The translations under genes were made by a program, and so were the position numbers. Positions 1 to 4,693 of a stretch of 9,691 bases of DNA are shown in pieces. The notes below the pieces were generated by a model. The model did no database searches and had not been told where the DNA came from. It worked only from the letters and a program-made list of their open reading frames with translations. This DNA comes from JBOEGW01 sp050633625 (GTDB taxonomy: Bacteria; Pseudomonadota; Alphaproteobacteria; Rhodobacterales; Rhodobacteraceae). Position 1 is the first letter of the stretch. Each line of letters begins with the position of its first letter. The stretch is from NCBI GenBank assembly GCA_050633625.1, contig JBOEGW010000031.1, forward strand, positions 1 through 9,691. The letters run 5' to 3'.

Positions 1-45
1 CAGAAAATGGAGCGGTGGCTGGCGGAGAACGATCCGCATTTCTAG
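1..45 (+). CDS. C-terminal end of an unidentified protein (partial)
   Basis: An open frame runs from the left edge to a TAG stop and encodes QKMERWLAENDPHF. The amphipathic, charged peptide and the hairpins immediately after the stop suggest a genuine gene end. Fourteen residues are too few to identify a family, so no function is proposed. Confidence 0.5.
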   Translation, partial: QKMERWLAENDPHF

Positions 46-75
46 GGGCTTCCGCCCCCGCGCCCGATGGGCGCG
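45..75 (+). terminator. Two adjacent GC-rich hairpins after the first gene, possible terminator
   Basis: GGGGC at 45-49 pairs with GCCCC at 54-58, starting on the last base of the stop codon. Directly behind it, CGCGCCC at 59-65 pairs perfectly with GGCGCG plus its flanking G (GGGCGCG) at 69-75 around a GAT triloop. The only T-rich run (ATATTTTT) lies about 10 bases further on, so this is not a textbook intrinsic terminator. A role as 3'-end structure of the preceding transcript is the simplest reading. Confidence 0.4.
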
Positions 76-112
76 CCCCCGACGATATTTTTCGGAAAGA
101 TGATGAGAAAAG

Positions 113-310
113 ATGAGTAAAACAGGAAAGTGCGGACATTGCGGCTATGAGCCAGTAGCGATGCGCGCCAAAGTTTGCCCGAAGTGCCACGGGGAAGACC
201 CCATTCTTGCTGGGGCATCATTAGGAGATTGGGGCAAGGGTTTCGGGTTAGCCGTGGTAGCTTTAGCCGTGATGATTGGGATGATCGCTGTGTTCGGGTT
301 CCCCAACTAA
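113..310 (+). CDS. Small zinc-ribbon membrane protein, 65 aa
   Basis: The product has two CxxC knuckles (C7-x2-C10 and C22-x2-C25), the pattern of a short zinc ribbon. A linker follows, then one hydrophobic segment at about residues 43-63, which should be a single transmembrane helix ending almost at the C-terminus. It is therefore probably tail-anchored, with the zinc ribbon in the cytoplasm. The ribosome binding site is weak (GAGAAAAG just before ATG, or GGAAAG about 13 bases upstream). No other start keeps both cysteine pairs. The gene converges with the small minus-strand gene that ends at 358 and shares the hairpin at 331-350 with it. I do not recognise a named family. The two features together in 65 residues make a chance frame unlikely, but the function is unknown. 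Confidence 0.7.
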   Translation: MSKTGKCGHCGYEPVAMRAKVCPKCHGEDPILAGASLGDWGKGFGLAVVALAVMIGMIAVFGFPN

Positions 311-317
311 GCACGGT

Positions 318-350
318 GAGAAACGGGAAAAGCGGCCCCAAAGGGCCGCT
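318..350 (-). terminator. Hairpin terminator between convergent genes
   Basis: AGCGGCCC at 331-338 pairs perfectly over 8 bp with GGGCCGCT at 343-350, leaving a CAAA loop. Read on the minus strand, the hairpin is followed at once by TTTTCCCGTTTCT, so it is a good intrinsic terminator for the small gene that ends at 358. The plus-strand gene ending at 310 meets the same stem, but without a T-run, so termination in that direction would be weaker. Confidence 0.7.
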
Positions 351-357
351 AACCGTG

Positions 358-537
358 TCAGCCGAAGCCGATCAGGGAGTTCAAAACGACGACGACGCCA
401 ACAACGATGGCAAACATGAAGCCCTGAACGGTCAGAACCGATTGGAAAACGTCTGACTTCTTGACCATGTTACCCTCGATGTGATCGAGGCGGGTCATCA
501 GTTGTTGAAACTGTTCGTTGCTCATTTGCTCGCTCAT
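358..537 (-). CDS. Small single-pass membrane protein with N-terminal helix, 59 aa
   Basis: The hydrophilic N-terminal half (MSEQMSNEQFQQLMTRLDHI...) looks like an amphipathic helix or short coiled coil. It is followed by KKSD and one strongly hydrophobic stretch at about residues 36-58, rich in V, I and G, that reaches the C-terminus. I chose the ATG at 537 because AAAGGA stands 9 bases upstream. The longer reading from 621 adds 28 residues with no ribosome binding site and runs through the putative promoter. The size and layout recall small helix-plus-TM proteins such as phage XhlA-like proteins, but that is only a resemblance. I believe near-identical VQGFMFAIVVG-type proteins occur in Rhodobacteraceae, from memory and unchecked. 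It should be an inner-membrane protein; its role is unknown. Confidence 0.72.
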   Translation of the reverse strand: MSEQMSNEQFQQLMTRLDHIEGNMVKKSDVFQSVLTVQGFMFAIVVGVVVVLNSLIGFG

Positions 538-553
538 GGTGAGTTCCTTTCTC

Positions 554-582
554 AATTTAGGTTGAAAACCGTCAAAAAGCAA
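554..582 (-). promoter_or_regulatory. Candidate sigma70-type promoter for the 59-aa membrane protein gene
   Basis: On the minus strand there is TTGCTT (582-577), a 17-base spacer, and TAAATT (559-554). Transcription would start a few bases later, leaving a very short leader that begins near the AAAGGA ribosome binding site of the gene starting at 537. Both hexamers are only moderate matches to consensus, but the spacing is ideal and no better pair lies close by. Confidence 0.45.
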
Positions 583-895
583 TGAAATCACTGCCCCATG
601 CGGTCGCAGGCATTTGGACACGCCACGTCAAGGACGGCCTGCAAGGCCGCGTGCGAGCTGCGCCCTCTTTGGCGCAGTGAAGTCCTTTACGGGTGTGGGA
701 TAATGCAAAGACCGTGTGGGGTGGGGATGTTCGGCCCTGGGCGGCGCAAAGCGTGGACCAGGTTAACAGCCGGACACGATCTGCACGGGATGATCTTGGT
801 GCATCGAGTCTGTTGAAGACGCCGCGCAATGCGGCTTCTGCGCGAATAGCGCACGTCCTTGTCGCGGACGGCCGCAAGGTCGTCTGGGGCAGGGA
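583..895. other. Gene-free stretch with many hairpins
   Basis: No reading frame here has protein-like composition. The ones present are rich in R, S, T and C and have no ribosome binding site. Inverted repeats are frequent: CGGCCT/AGGCCG at 635-649; CTGCGCC/GGCGCAG at 658-677; GCCGC/GCGGC at 821-835; TGCGC/GCGCA at 839-853; CGTCC/GGACG at 854-870; and GACGGCC/GGTCGTC at 867-884, closed by a GCAA loop. The last four are packed end to end and the final two compete for GGACG. The stretch lies downstream of the minus-strand operon and upstream of the 59-aa gene. It may hold a small structured RNA, a long 3' region or decayed sequence; I cannot decide between these. Confidence 0.5.
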
Positions 896-897
896 CT

Positions 898-930
898 AAA
901 AAGGCAGGTATCCACCCTCAAAAGAGGGTG
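898..930 (-). terminator. Hairpin at the end of the five-gene minus-strand operon
   Basis: CACCCTC at 913-919 pairs with GAGGGTG at 924-930 around an AAAA loop (7 bp perfect). On the minus strand the stem overlaps the last codons and the stop of the methyltransferase-like gene. It is followed by a 10-base gap and then five T residues (902-898). The gap makes it a weaker intrinsic terminator than usual, but the position at the operon end fits. Confidence 0.5.
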
Positions 931-1727
931 AGCTGATCGCCTGCAATGGCTGGGCCTGTTCCGAGATTTTCAAGACGTTCTGCGCGCTCGGCCTCGATGC
1001 GTTGCGCCCGTTCTTTTTCAGCGGCTTCCCACTGTGCGGCCCGCTCTTTCTGCTTGGCGAAAGGATCGCCGTTGGCATTGAGAAAAACCGGCGCGGCGGC
1101 GGTATAAGCGCCAGTGAAAACCTCAAGCGAAATGCTGTTTCCGCAAATGATCTTGCCAGCAAGGCCACGGGCTGCGCATTGCAGATAGCACATGTGATAG
1201 GTCGATCGCGAAAGCTCTACCGCCTCGATCCAGACGGTTGTTTCCAGATTGTGACCCTTACCCTCGATCACATCAGCCACCGCCATAAGCATACCGCCTG
1301 CGCCTGCTGCTGGTTCTTGCAAGGTGATGAACCCTTGTTCATCAATCATCTGGTCAACGTTAGACAGATTGATTTCAGCCATGAGGCGCGAAACCTCGTA
1401 AGGCGTGAAAAACTGCCCTAGCCTGCTGTCCAGTGCGCCAATCTCACCGGCTACCATACCCAGAAAATCGCAACCACCCTTGCCAATCTCGCCAAGGGCA
1501 ATGCCCATGAGTTCGGGCATTTTGCGCACATCGTCCTTGTCGCGGTATCGCCCGACCACTTCCATATATTGTGCCTCTAGGGCGTCCTGTTGCTCGGTGA
1601 ACGGGCTGGCTTTCTTTGCCAGTGCGCAATAGCCCATTTCGCAGAAATCAGAAAAAACCTCGGTGCGGTATTTTGAGCGGTCAATATCGTTGATCAACCG
1701 CACAAACTCTTTTGCTGCTGGTGTCAT
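918..1727 (-). CDS. N6-adenine DNA methyltransferase-like protein with a C-terminal sliding-clamp motif, 269 aa
   Basis: The core resembles the type I HsdM / N6_Mtase fold: motif X GQFFTP at residues 104-109, AdoMet-binding motif I EPAAGAGG at 138-145, an acidic motif-II-like segment WIEAVELS at 167-174, and CGNS at 195-198. In active M subunits NPP[YF] would come about 20-30 residues after this point. Here the sequence is NGDPF (219-223), so the catalytic motif is degenerate. It is also short: HsdM proteins are usually about 500 residues. A charged helix (about 224-255) leads to the C-terminus DQLTLF; QLTLF matches the bacterial beta-clamp binding consensus QL[SD]LF. ATG at 1727 overlaps the previous stop in ATGA, and GAGG lies 7 bases upstream. 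The protein probably binds AdoMet or DNA and docks on the replisome. Methylation activity is doubtful. It is the last gene of the operon. Confidence 0.82.
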   Translation of the reverse strand: MTPAAKEFVRLINDIDRSKYRTEVFSDFCEMGYCALAKKASPFTEQQDALEAQYMEVVGRYRDKDDVRKMPELMGIALGEIGKGGCDFLGMVAGEIGALDSRLGQFFTPYEVSRLMAEINLSNVDQMIDEQGFITLQEPAAGAGGMLMAVADVIEGKGHNLETTVWIEAVELSRSTYHMCYLQCAARGLAGKIICGNSISLEVFTGAYTAAAPVFLNANGDPFAKQKERAAQWEAAEKERAQRIEAERAERLENLGTGPAIAGDQLTLF

Positions 1728-1930
1728 GCTGCCACCTCAGCGATGTAAAAATCTTCGGGTTGGCCGTTCAGCTTGTCGCCTGCGCGGTTGGTCAACCCAA
1801 TGGTGTTCCCATTGGGTTGAAAAGTGATCAGGTATTGCCCCAAGCTGTCGCGGGTAACGTGGTATCCATCATTGGCCCAGCGAACGGGTTTTCCTGCATC
1901 AACGGCGGCTTTGATTTCTTCGATGGTCAT
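1724..1930 (-). CDS. Conserved-looking small hypothetical protein, 68 aa
   Basis: The sequence begins MTIEEIKAAVDAGKPVRWANDGYHVTRD and continues with short predicted beta strands (QYLITFQPNGNTIGLTNR). It has no signal peptide, membrane segment or cysteine, so it should be a small soluble cytoplasmic protein. Its ATG forms an ATGA overlap with the stop of the zinc-ribbon gene before it, and its own stop overlaps the start of the methyltransferase-like gene in the same way. AAGGTG upstream can serve as ribosome binding site. The pattern 'IEEIKAAVDAGKPVRWANDGY' followed by a strand-rich body is one I associate with small plasmid proteins of unknown role. I cannot name a family, and being between two coupled genes is the main evidence that it is translated. 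Confidence 0.72.
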   Translation of the reverse strand: MTIEEIKAAVDAGKPVRWANDGYHVTRDSLGQYLITFQPNGNTIGLTNRAGDKLNGQPEDFYIAEVAA

Positions 1931-2133
1931 TGTTCAATCACCTTTTCGATGGCTGAATTTTCGCTGCCGCAATCGTCGCAAACGGTGTGGTCGAAAATCG
2001 CGCTAAGCTCCCATTGCTGAAGCTCTGCATTCCATTCGGCGTAGGCGTCCTTTCGGATGTTCTCGCCGCCACAAGCGCCGCAATGGATTGTCACGTCAGG
2101 ATCGGGGCGAGGGGTGCTGTCTGTCTGGCTCAT
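1927..2133 (-). CDS. Small zinc-ribbon protein, 68 aa
   Basis: Two CxxC knuckles, HCGAC (C18, C21) and CDDC (C52, C55), are each followed by G-x-EN (GGEN, GSEN), which gives the protein an internal near-symmetry. They flank a segment with YAEWNAELQQWELS. This is the layout of a zinc ribbon with a short beta insert, likely soluble and possibly nucleic-acid or protein binding. I chose ATG at 2133 because it overlaps the stop of the upstream gene in ATGA and has GGAGG 10 bases before it. The same frame is open further upstream, to 2409, but that part is read antisense-style through the neighbouring gene and looks unlike protein. No family name is claimed. Genes of this kind often sit in plasmid cassettes beside other small unknown genes, as here. 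Confidence 0.75.
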   Translation of the reverse strand: MSQTDSTPRPDPDVTIHCGACGGENIRKDAYAEWNAELQQWELSAIFDHTVCDDCGSENSAIEKVIEQ

Positions 2134-2543
2134 CGTCCCAAAGCCTCCGGCTCGGCCTGCCGTTCCTCTCGGTAATACTGGTGGGCGTCCTTGTCGTGCC
2201 GCCCAAAGGCAAGCCCGTGCTGATCGGCAAAGTGGCGAAGATCGCAAAGCGCATAGGTCAAAAGCTCCCGCGCTTCCTCCGTGTCGATATAGAGGTCTTG
2301 CAACGCGGCCTTGATCCGGTCGCTTTGGCGGATCGCCCCTTGCCTCGCCTCGGCATTGCCATAGGTCAGGGCTTCGGGGGAAAGGTGTTGAATGGTGACG
2401 CCGCAGCACTCAACGCCTGTGGTGCTGTCAGCATCCAGAAGCCGCAATAGATCGTCGTGAATGCTTTCACCCTGAGCGGTCAAGCTGTCGTCTGCGGAAC
2501 AGGAATAGACAAGCTGGGCGGTGACTGTGATCTCTTCTTGCAT
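2130..2543 (-). CDS. Hypothetical soluble protein, 137 aa
   Basis: The N-terminal half begins with a beta-strand-like segment (EEITVTAQLVYSC). It contains a GVECCGVTI segment, then QHLSPEALTYGNAEARQGAIRQSDRI. The C-terminal half is helical, with LLTYALCDLRHFADQHGLAFGRHDKDAHQ...; the DLRH-x-AD-x-HGL block, with a following aromatic-rich YYREER, recalls a recurring C-terminal module of plasmid proteins, but I cannot name it. ATG at 2543 is preferred: AAGGGGG lies 7 bases upstream, and it shares one base with the stop of the gene before it. A GTG three bases earlier would give one extra residue and a GTGA overlap. No membrane segment or catalytic motif is visible. The gene is translationally linked to both neighbours. 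Confidence 0.75.
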   Translation of the reverse strand: MQEEITVTAQLVYSCSADDSLTAQGESIHDDLLRLLDADSTTGVECCGVTIQHLSPEALTYGNAEARQGAIRQSDRIKAALQDLYIDTEEARELLTYALCDLRHFADQHGLAFGRHDKDAHQYYREERQAEPEALGR

Positions 2544-3304
2544 CACGCGGCCCCCTTCATCAGCTTATGAACAACTGTTAGATGATCGCTGTGGTTCTCG
2601 CCCCAAAACTCGGCGCTGGCCTGCGCTTTTGGATGCGCTCGGGCCTCGGTCTCGGTCATTTCGAAAGGCTCAAGTTTAAAAACACGGCATGGCAAAAACA
2701 CATCTACCGCACGGCCTGCACCAACAATGCTGTGAGAGAAAAACCAGAACCGGCCCAGCTTGGTTTCGCCAGTCTCCTTGAAGTATTCCCAAAGCTGGGG
2801 ACGGTTAAGACCACCCGAAAAGCTGCCTTCGCCAGAACGGCTAAGGGAAAAACTGCCGCCCTCTGTGGTTTGCATACCGTGAGCCGTGCTGTTGCAACAA
2901 CGCTCAAAGCTGCCGTTTGGCATGATCACAAAATCACCAACGCGCGGCTTGCCAGTGAATGCCTCGCGGGTTTCTCTCAGCCCGTCCGCAATGACTTGGT
3001 TTTTTTCGTCAAGATGGGCGTTGTCTTCGGTCGCTCCAATCAAGCCTGCATCAATCAAATGCCGGATGATCGCAATTTTGCATCCGGTCTCTGTTGGGTG
3101 GGTATACGTTCCACCCTCCCCGTTGATCCGTTCCAGATTGTAAGCCCACGGGTCACGGTTCGGGTTCGCGGCCTCGGTAGGCCAATACGTGCAAACAATG
3201 TCGCTGCCAAAGCCGCGCATATCAAAACGAACTTCGGTGCGTCCGTCTTGTTGGGATTCAAACGAAAGACGCGGATGGGCCATAAGCTCAAGTGTGCTGG
3301 TCAT
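2543..3304 (-). CDS. Hypothetical protein, first gene of the minus-strand operon, 253 aa
   Basis: ATG at 3304 has a clear ribosome binding site (AAAGGA, 7 bases upstream). The N-terminal part contains RTEVRFDMRGFGSDIVCTYWP and a helical stretch with CKIAIIRHLIDAGLIG (75-90). The second part (about 122-212) is rich in beta strands: GDFVIMPNGSFERC, then a Gly/Ser-rich run GGSFSLSRSGEGSFSGGL at 149-166, and finally GRFWFFSHSIVGAGRAVDVFLPCRVF. That pattern of glycines, aromatics and a terminal LPCRVF looks like a compact beta-sandwich domain, and I have the impression of similar modules in plasmid proteins of alphaproteobacteria, without being able to name one. There is no signal peptide or membrane helix. 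It heads four further overlapping genes, so its promoter in the upstream 3305-3852 stretch probably drives the whole operon. Confidence 0.8.
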   Translation of the reverse strand: MTSTLELMAHPRLSFESQQDGRTEVRFDMRGFGSDIVCTYWPTEAANPNRDPWAYNLERINGEGGTYTHPTETGCKIAIIRHLIDAGLIGATEDNAHLDEKNQVIADGLRETREAFTGKPRVGDFVIMPNGSFERCCNSTAHGMQTTEGGSFSLSRSGEGSFSGGLNRPQLWEYFKETGETKLGRFWFFSHSIVGAGRAVDVFLPCRVFKLEPFEMTETEARAHPKAQASAEFWGENHSDHLTVVHKLMKGAA

Positions 3305-3600
3305 AGATTTGTCCTTTGTGGTGCGACGTTTCGGGCTTGGTGCCTTCTTTCCGCCGATGGGCTACGCCTCGGCTCTCTGATCTGGCCGAAATGCATATTT
3401 CGGACGGAACAGAGTGGTGAGGGCGTAAGCCCGACCCACGGTCCTGACCGGGACTGTCAATGGTCGCGGGGCAGGGGTGGTGCGGCCCGCAACCGAAGGT
3501 GAGGACACGGCCCTGACACGCGACGACCGCGTAGCGGGCGCTTGCCAATTGACCGGCCAGGGCAGGTCTGTTGGGCGGACAAAAACAATTGGAAAACTGC

Positions 3601-3634
3601 CTGATCCGATAGAGCGCAAGCGGAATCGGATCAG
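3601..3634. repeat. Perfect 10-bp inverted repeat
   Basis: CTGATCCGAT (3601-3610) and ATCGGATCAG (3625-3634) are exact reverse complements, separated by 14 bases (AGAGCGCAAGCGGA). No T-run follows on either strand and no gene ends nearby, so it is not a terminator. It could be a protein binding site or an RNA stem. Confidence 0.7.
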
Positions 3635-3649
3635 ACCTTCGGGATGTGC

Positions 3650-3672
3650 GATCTGCGCGCCTCGCGCGGATC
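3650..3672. repeat. 10-bp hairpin with one wobble pair
   Basis: GATCTGCGCG (3650-3659) pairs with CGCGCGGATC (3663-3672) around a CCT loop; all positions are Watson-Crick except one T-G pair. It lies only 15 bases after the perfect repeat at 3601-3634, so the two could form adjacent stems in one RNA. Confidence 0.6.
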
Positions 3673-3865
3673 TCGAAAGACTGACTGCGACAGTCGATCG
3701 TTACCCGTATGCCGATCCGCGCTGTCCTGGGCGACCATGCTGGCCGTGTAAGGGTCTGGCTCTTGTGCGACAGTAAGACAGCGCACCAATCCGATAAGAG
3801 CATTTTTGCGCCAAAGGAATATAGGGAAAATACAGGTGATAGCACCCTTTCCTTGAAATTTGAGT

Positions 3866-3893
3866 TTGACTATTGGTAACACATATGTAACCG
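3866..3893 (+). promoter_or_regulatory. Candidate promoter and operator of the toxin-antitoxin operon
   Basis: TTGACT (3866-3871) is a near-perfect -35 box. With a 16-base spacer it points to TAACCG (3888-3893), a weak -10 box. Between and across them lie the palindrome ACATATGT (3881-3888) and the half-site pair GGTAAC (3875-3880) and TGTAAC (3886-3891), 11 bases apart, about one helical turn. HigA-type antitoxins usually repress their own operon, so this is the expected place for the operator. The promoter would put the transcript start at about 3900-3903, at the toxin ATG itself. Confidence 0.5.
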
Positions 3894-3902
3894 TGGCTTC
3901 CT

Positions 3903-4232
3903 ATGATCGAACTTGTTCTCTATGTCACTGAAGAAGGAAAGGTGCCGTTCGAGGATTGGTTCAACAAACTCGACACTGCCGCAGCCCTGAAAGTCAGAAC
4001 CGCGCTTGCGCGGATCGAGACCGGCAATCTGGGCGATGTGAAGCCTGTAGGGCAGGGGGTATCTGAGCGGCGCATCACTTTTGGCCCAGGCTATCGCGTC
4101 TATTTCGGCCAAGACGGTGACAAGCTGGTGATATTGCTCTGCGGCGGCACGAAGAAGCGCCAGTCCAAGGACATCGAGAAAGCGAAGGCATCTTGGGATG
4201 ACTACAAGAGCCGAAAGCAGAAAGGAGACTGA
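3903..4232 (+). CDS. RelE/ParE-superfamily toxin, HigB-like, 109 aa
   Basis: The sequence opens IELVLYVTEEGKVPFEDWFNKLD and continues with VRTALARIETGNLGDVKPVGQGVSERRITFGPGYRVYFGQDGDKLVILLCGGTKKRQSKDIEKAK. This is the characteristic pattern of the HigB-like branch often annotated as 'addiction module killer protein' (Gp49/RelE-like fold): the paired GVxExRI and GPGYRVYF strands, the VILLCGGTKK strand, and the QxxDIxxA helix. Members are normally about 95-115 residues, so it is full length. RelE-type toxins cleave mRNA on the ribosome, while ParE-type toxins act on gyrase; the HigB-like branch suggests the former, but that is inferred. There is no visible Shine-Dalgarno sequence before ATG 3903. 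It is one base from the antitoxin gene, in the toxin-first order typical of higBA. Confidence 0.93.
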   Translation: MIELVLYVTEEGKVPFEDWFNKLDTAAALKVRTALARIETGNLGDVKPVGQGVSERRITFGPGYRVYFGQDGDKLVILLCGGTKKRQSKDIEKAKASWDDYKSRKQKGD

Positions 4233-4233
4233 C

Positions 4234-4563
4234 ATGCCACTGACCAAAGATTTCAAAGACACCATCAAGGCCCGTGCCGAGCGCGATCCTGAATTCCGTG
4301 TTGGCTTATTCCGTGAAGCGATTGAGGCGATGCTCAGCGATGATCTTGAAACAGGCAAGGTGCTGCTTCGCGACTACGTGAACGCCACCGTCGGCTTCGA
4401 AACCCTTGCGGAAGACATGCAGAAAGACCCCAAAAGCCTGATGCGCATGCTCAGCGCCAAGGGAAACCCGCGCGCGGATAACCTTCTGGCCATGGTTGCC
4501 CGCTTGAAGCAGCGCGAGGGCGTATCCTTTTCGCTGACGCAGAATAACGGGCTTCACGCATAG
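4234..4563 (+). CDS. HigA-like helix-turn-helix antitoxin, 109 aa
   Basis: This is the cognate antitoxin of the gene before it. The N-terminal half (FKDTIKARAERDPEFRVGLFREAIEAMLSDDLETGKVLLRDYVNATVGFETLA) leads into a helix-turn-helix of the XRE type, in which EDMQKDPKSLMRMLSAKGNPRADNLLAMVARL matches the consensus of the 'addiction module antidote' family. The SLMRML-x-x-KGNP core is diagnostic. ATG 4234 is chosen because AAAGGAG (4221-4227) stands 6 bases upstream and it follows the toxin stop by one base. A longer in-frame reading from 4198 would overlap the toxin and lacks a ribosome binding site. The strong antitoxin ribosome binding site, against none for the toxin, fits the usual need for antitoxin excess. 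The protein should bind the toxin and repress the shared promoter. Confidence 0.93.
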   Translation: MPLTKDFKDTIKARAERDPEFRVGLFREAIEAMLSDDLETGKVLLRDYVNATVGFETLAEDMQKDPKSLMRMLSAKGNPRADNLLAMVARLKQREGVSFSLTQNNGLHA

Positions 4564-4583
4564 GCTTTCATTCAAAGCGCGTT

Positions 4584-4603
4584 GCATGCAAGCATGCTTT
4601 CTT
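4584..4603 (+). terminator. Short hairpin plus T-rich tail after the antitoxin gene
   Basis: GCATG (4584-4588) pairs with CATGC (4593-4597) across CAAG, and TTTCTT follows. The 5-bp stem is short, so this is at best a leaky terminator between the toxin-antitoxin operon and the large gene that starts at 4694. Confidence 0.35.
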
Positions 4604-4643
4604 GAGTGTGGATAGCTCTCCCTTAACGCGATTTGCGAGTGCA

Positions 4644-4684
4644 TCGGTAATAACCGACTGTTAGGATACCAAAAACAATAAGGA
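4644..4684 (+). promoter_or_regulatory. Inverted repeat and ribosome binding site upstream of the TTG-started nuclease-methyltransferase gene
   Basis: TCGGT (4644-4648) and ACCGA (4653-4657) form an inverted repeat around AATA. TAGGAT, a possible -10 box, follows at 4662-4667, but the expected -35 position holds only GTGCAT. AAGGA (4680-4684) is a good ribosome binding site 9 bases before the TTG start at 4694 and decides that start. The repeat could be an operator for a repressor such as the adjacent antitoxin or an unseen regulator; this is inference. Confidence 0.35.
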
Positions 4685-4693
4685 AATCTCGAT

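Larger units (their letters stand above)
3305..3852. other. Gene-free, hairpin-rich stretch between divergent operons
   Basis: Several frames are open here, the longest 185 codons on the minus strand. Their products are R/S/P/C-rich, lack ribosome binding sites, and one runs into the operon start, so I do not call genes. The stretch separates the minus-strand operon (start 3304) from the plus-strand toxin-antitoxin pair (start 3903) and must carry the promoter of the former. I found one good minus-strand TTGACA (3460-3455) but no matching -10 box. Inverted repeats include CCGAAAT/ATTTCGG at 3386-3403, ACGCG/CGCGT in the 3510s-3530s, GACTG/CAGTC at 3683-3695, and the two strong stems listed separately. 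A structured RNA, a plasmid transfer or replication site, or decayed sequence are all possible. Confidence 0.5.

Noticed and set aside
705..750. G-rich runs that might form a G-quadruplex
   Set aside because: Only two good G-runs lie close together; the others are too distant or short for a convincing case.
572..877. A 101-codon minus-strand open frame
   Set aside because: It has no ribosome binding site, composition unlike a folded protein, and covers the hairpins and the promoter of the 59-aa gene. GC-rich non-coding DNA commonly yields such frames.
2134..2409. An N-terminal extension of the 68-residue zinc-ribbon protein to a start at 2409
   Set aside because: The added part overlaps almost entirely with the 137-residue gene in another frame and reads as R/G/P-rich shadow. 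The ATG at 2133 has its own GGAGG and an ATGA overlap.
2582..3502. A 306-codon plus-strand open frame
   Set aside because: It is antisense to the 253-residue gene, which has a good ribosome binding site and coupled neighbours. The plus-strand translation lacks recognisable structure.
3288..3845. A 185-codon minus-strand open frame across the divergent spacer
   Set aside because: The product is rich in R, S, P and C without domain-like pattern, there is no ribosome binding site, and it runs into the well-supported start of the 253-residue gene in another frame.
4584..4597. GCATGC repeated twice as a possible integration or binding site
   Set aside because: Each copy is a self-palindrome of six bases and no second copy of a longer core was seen elsewhere in the window; a weak terminator explains it adequately.
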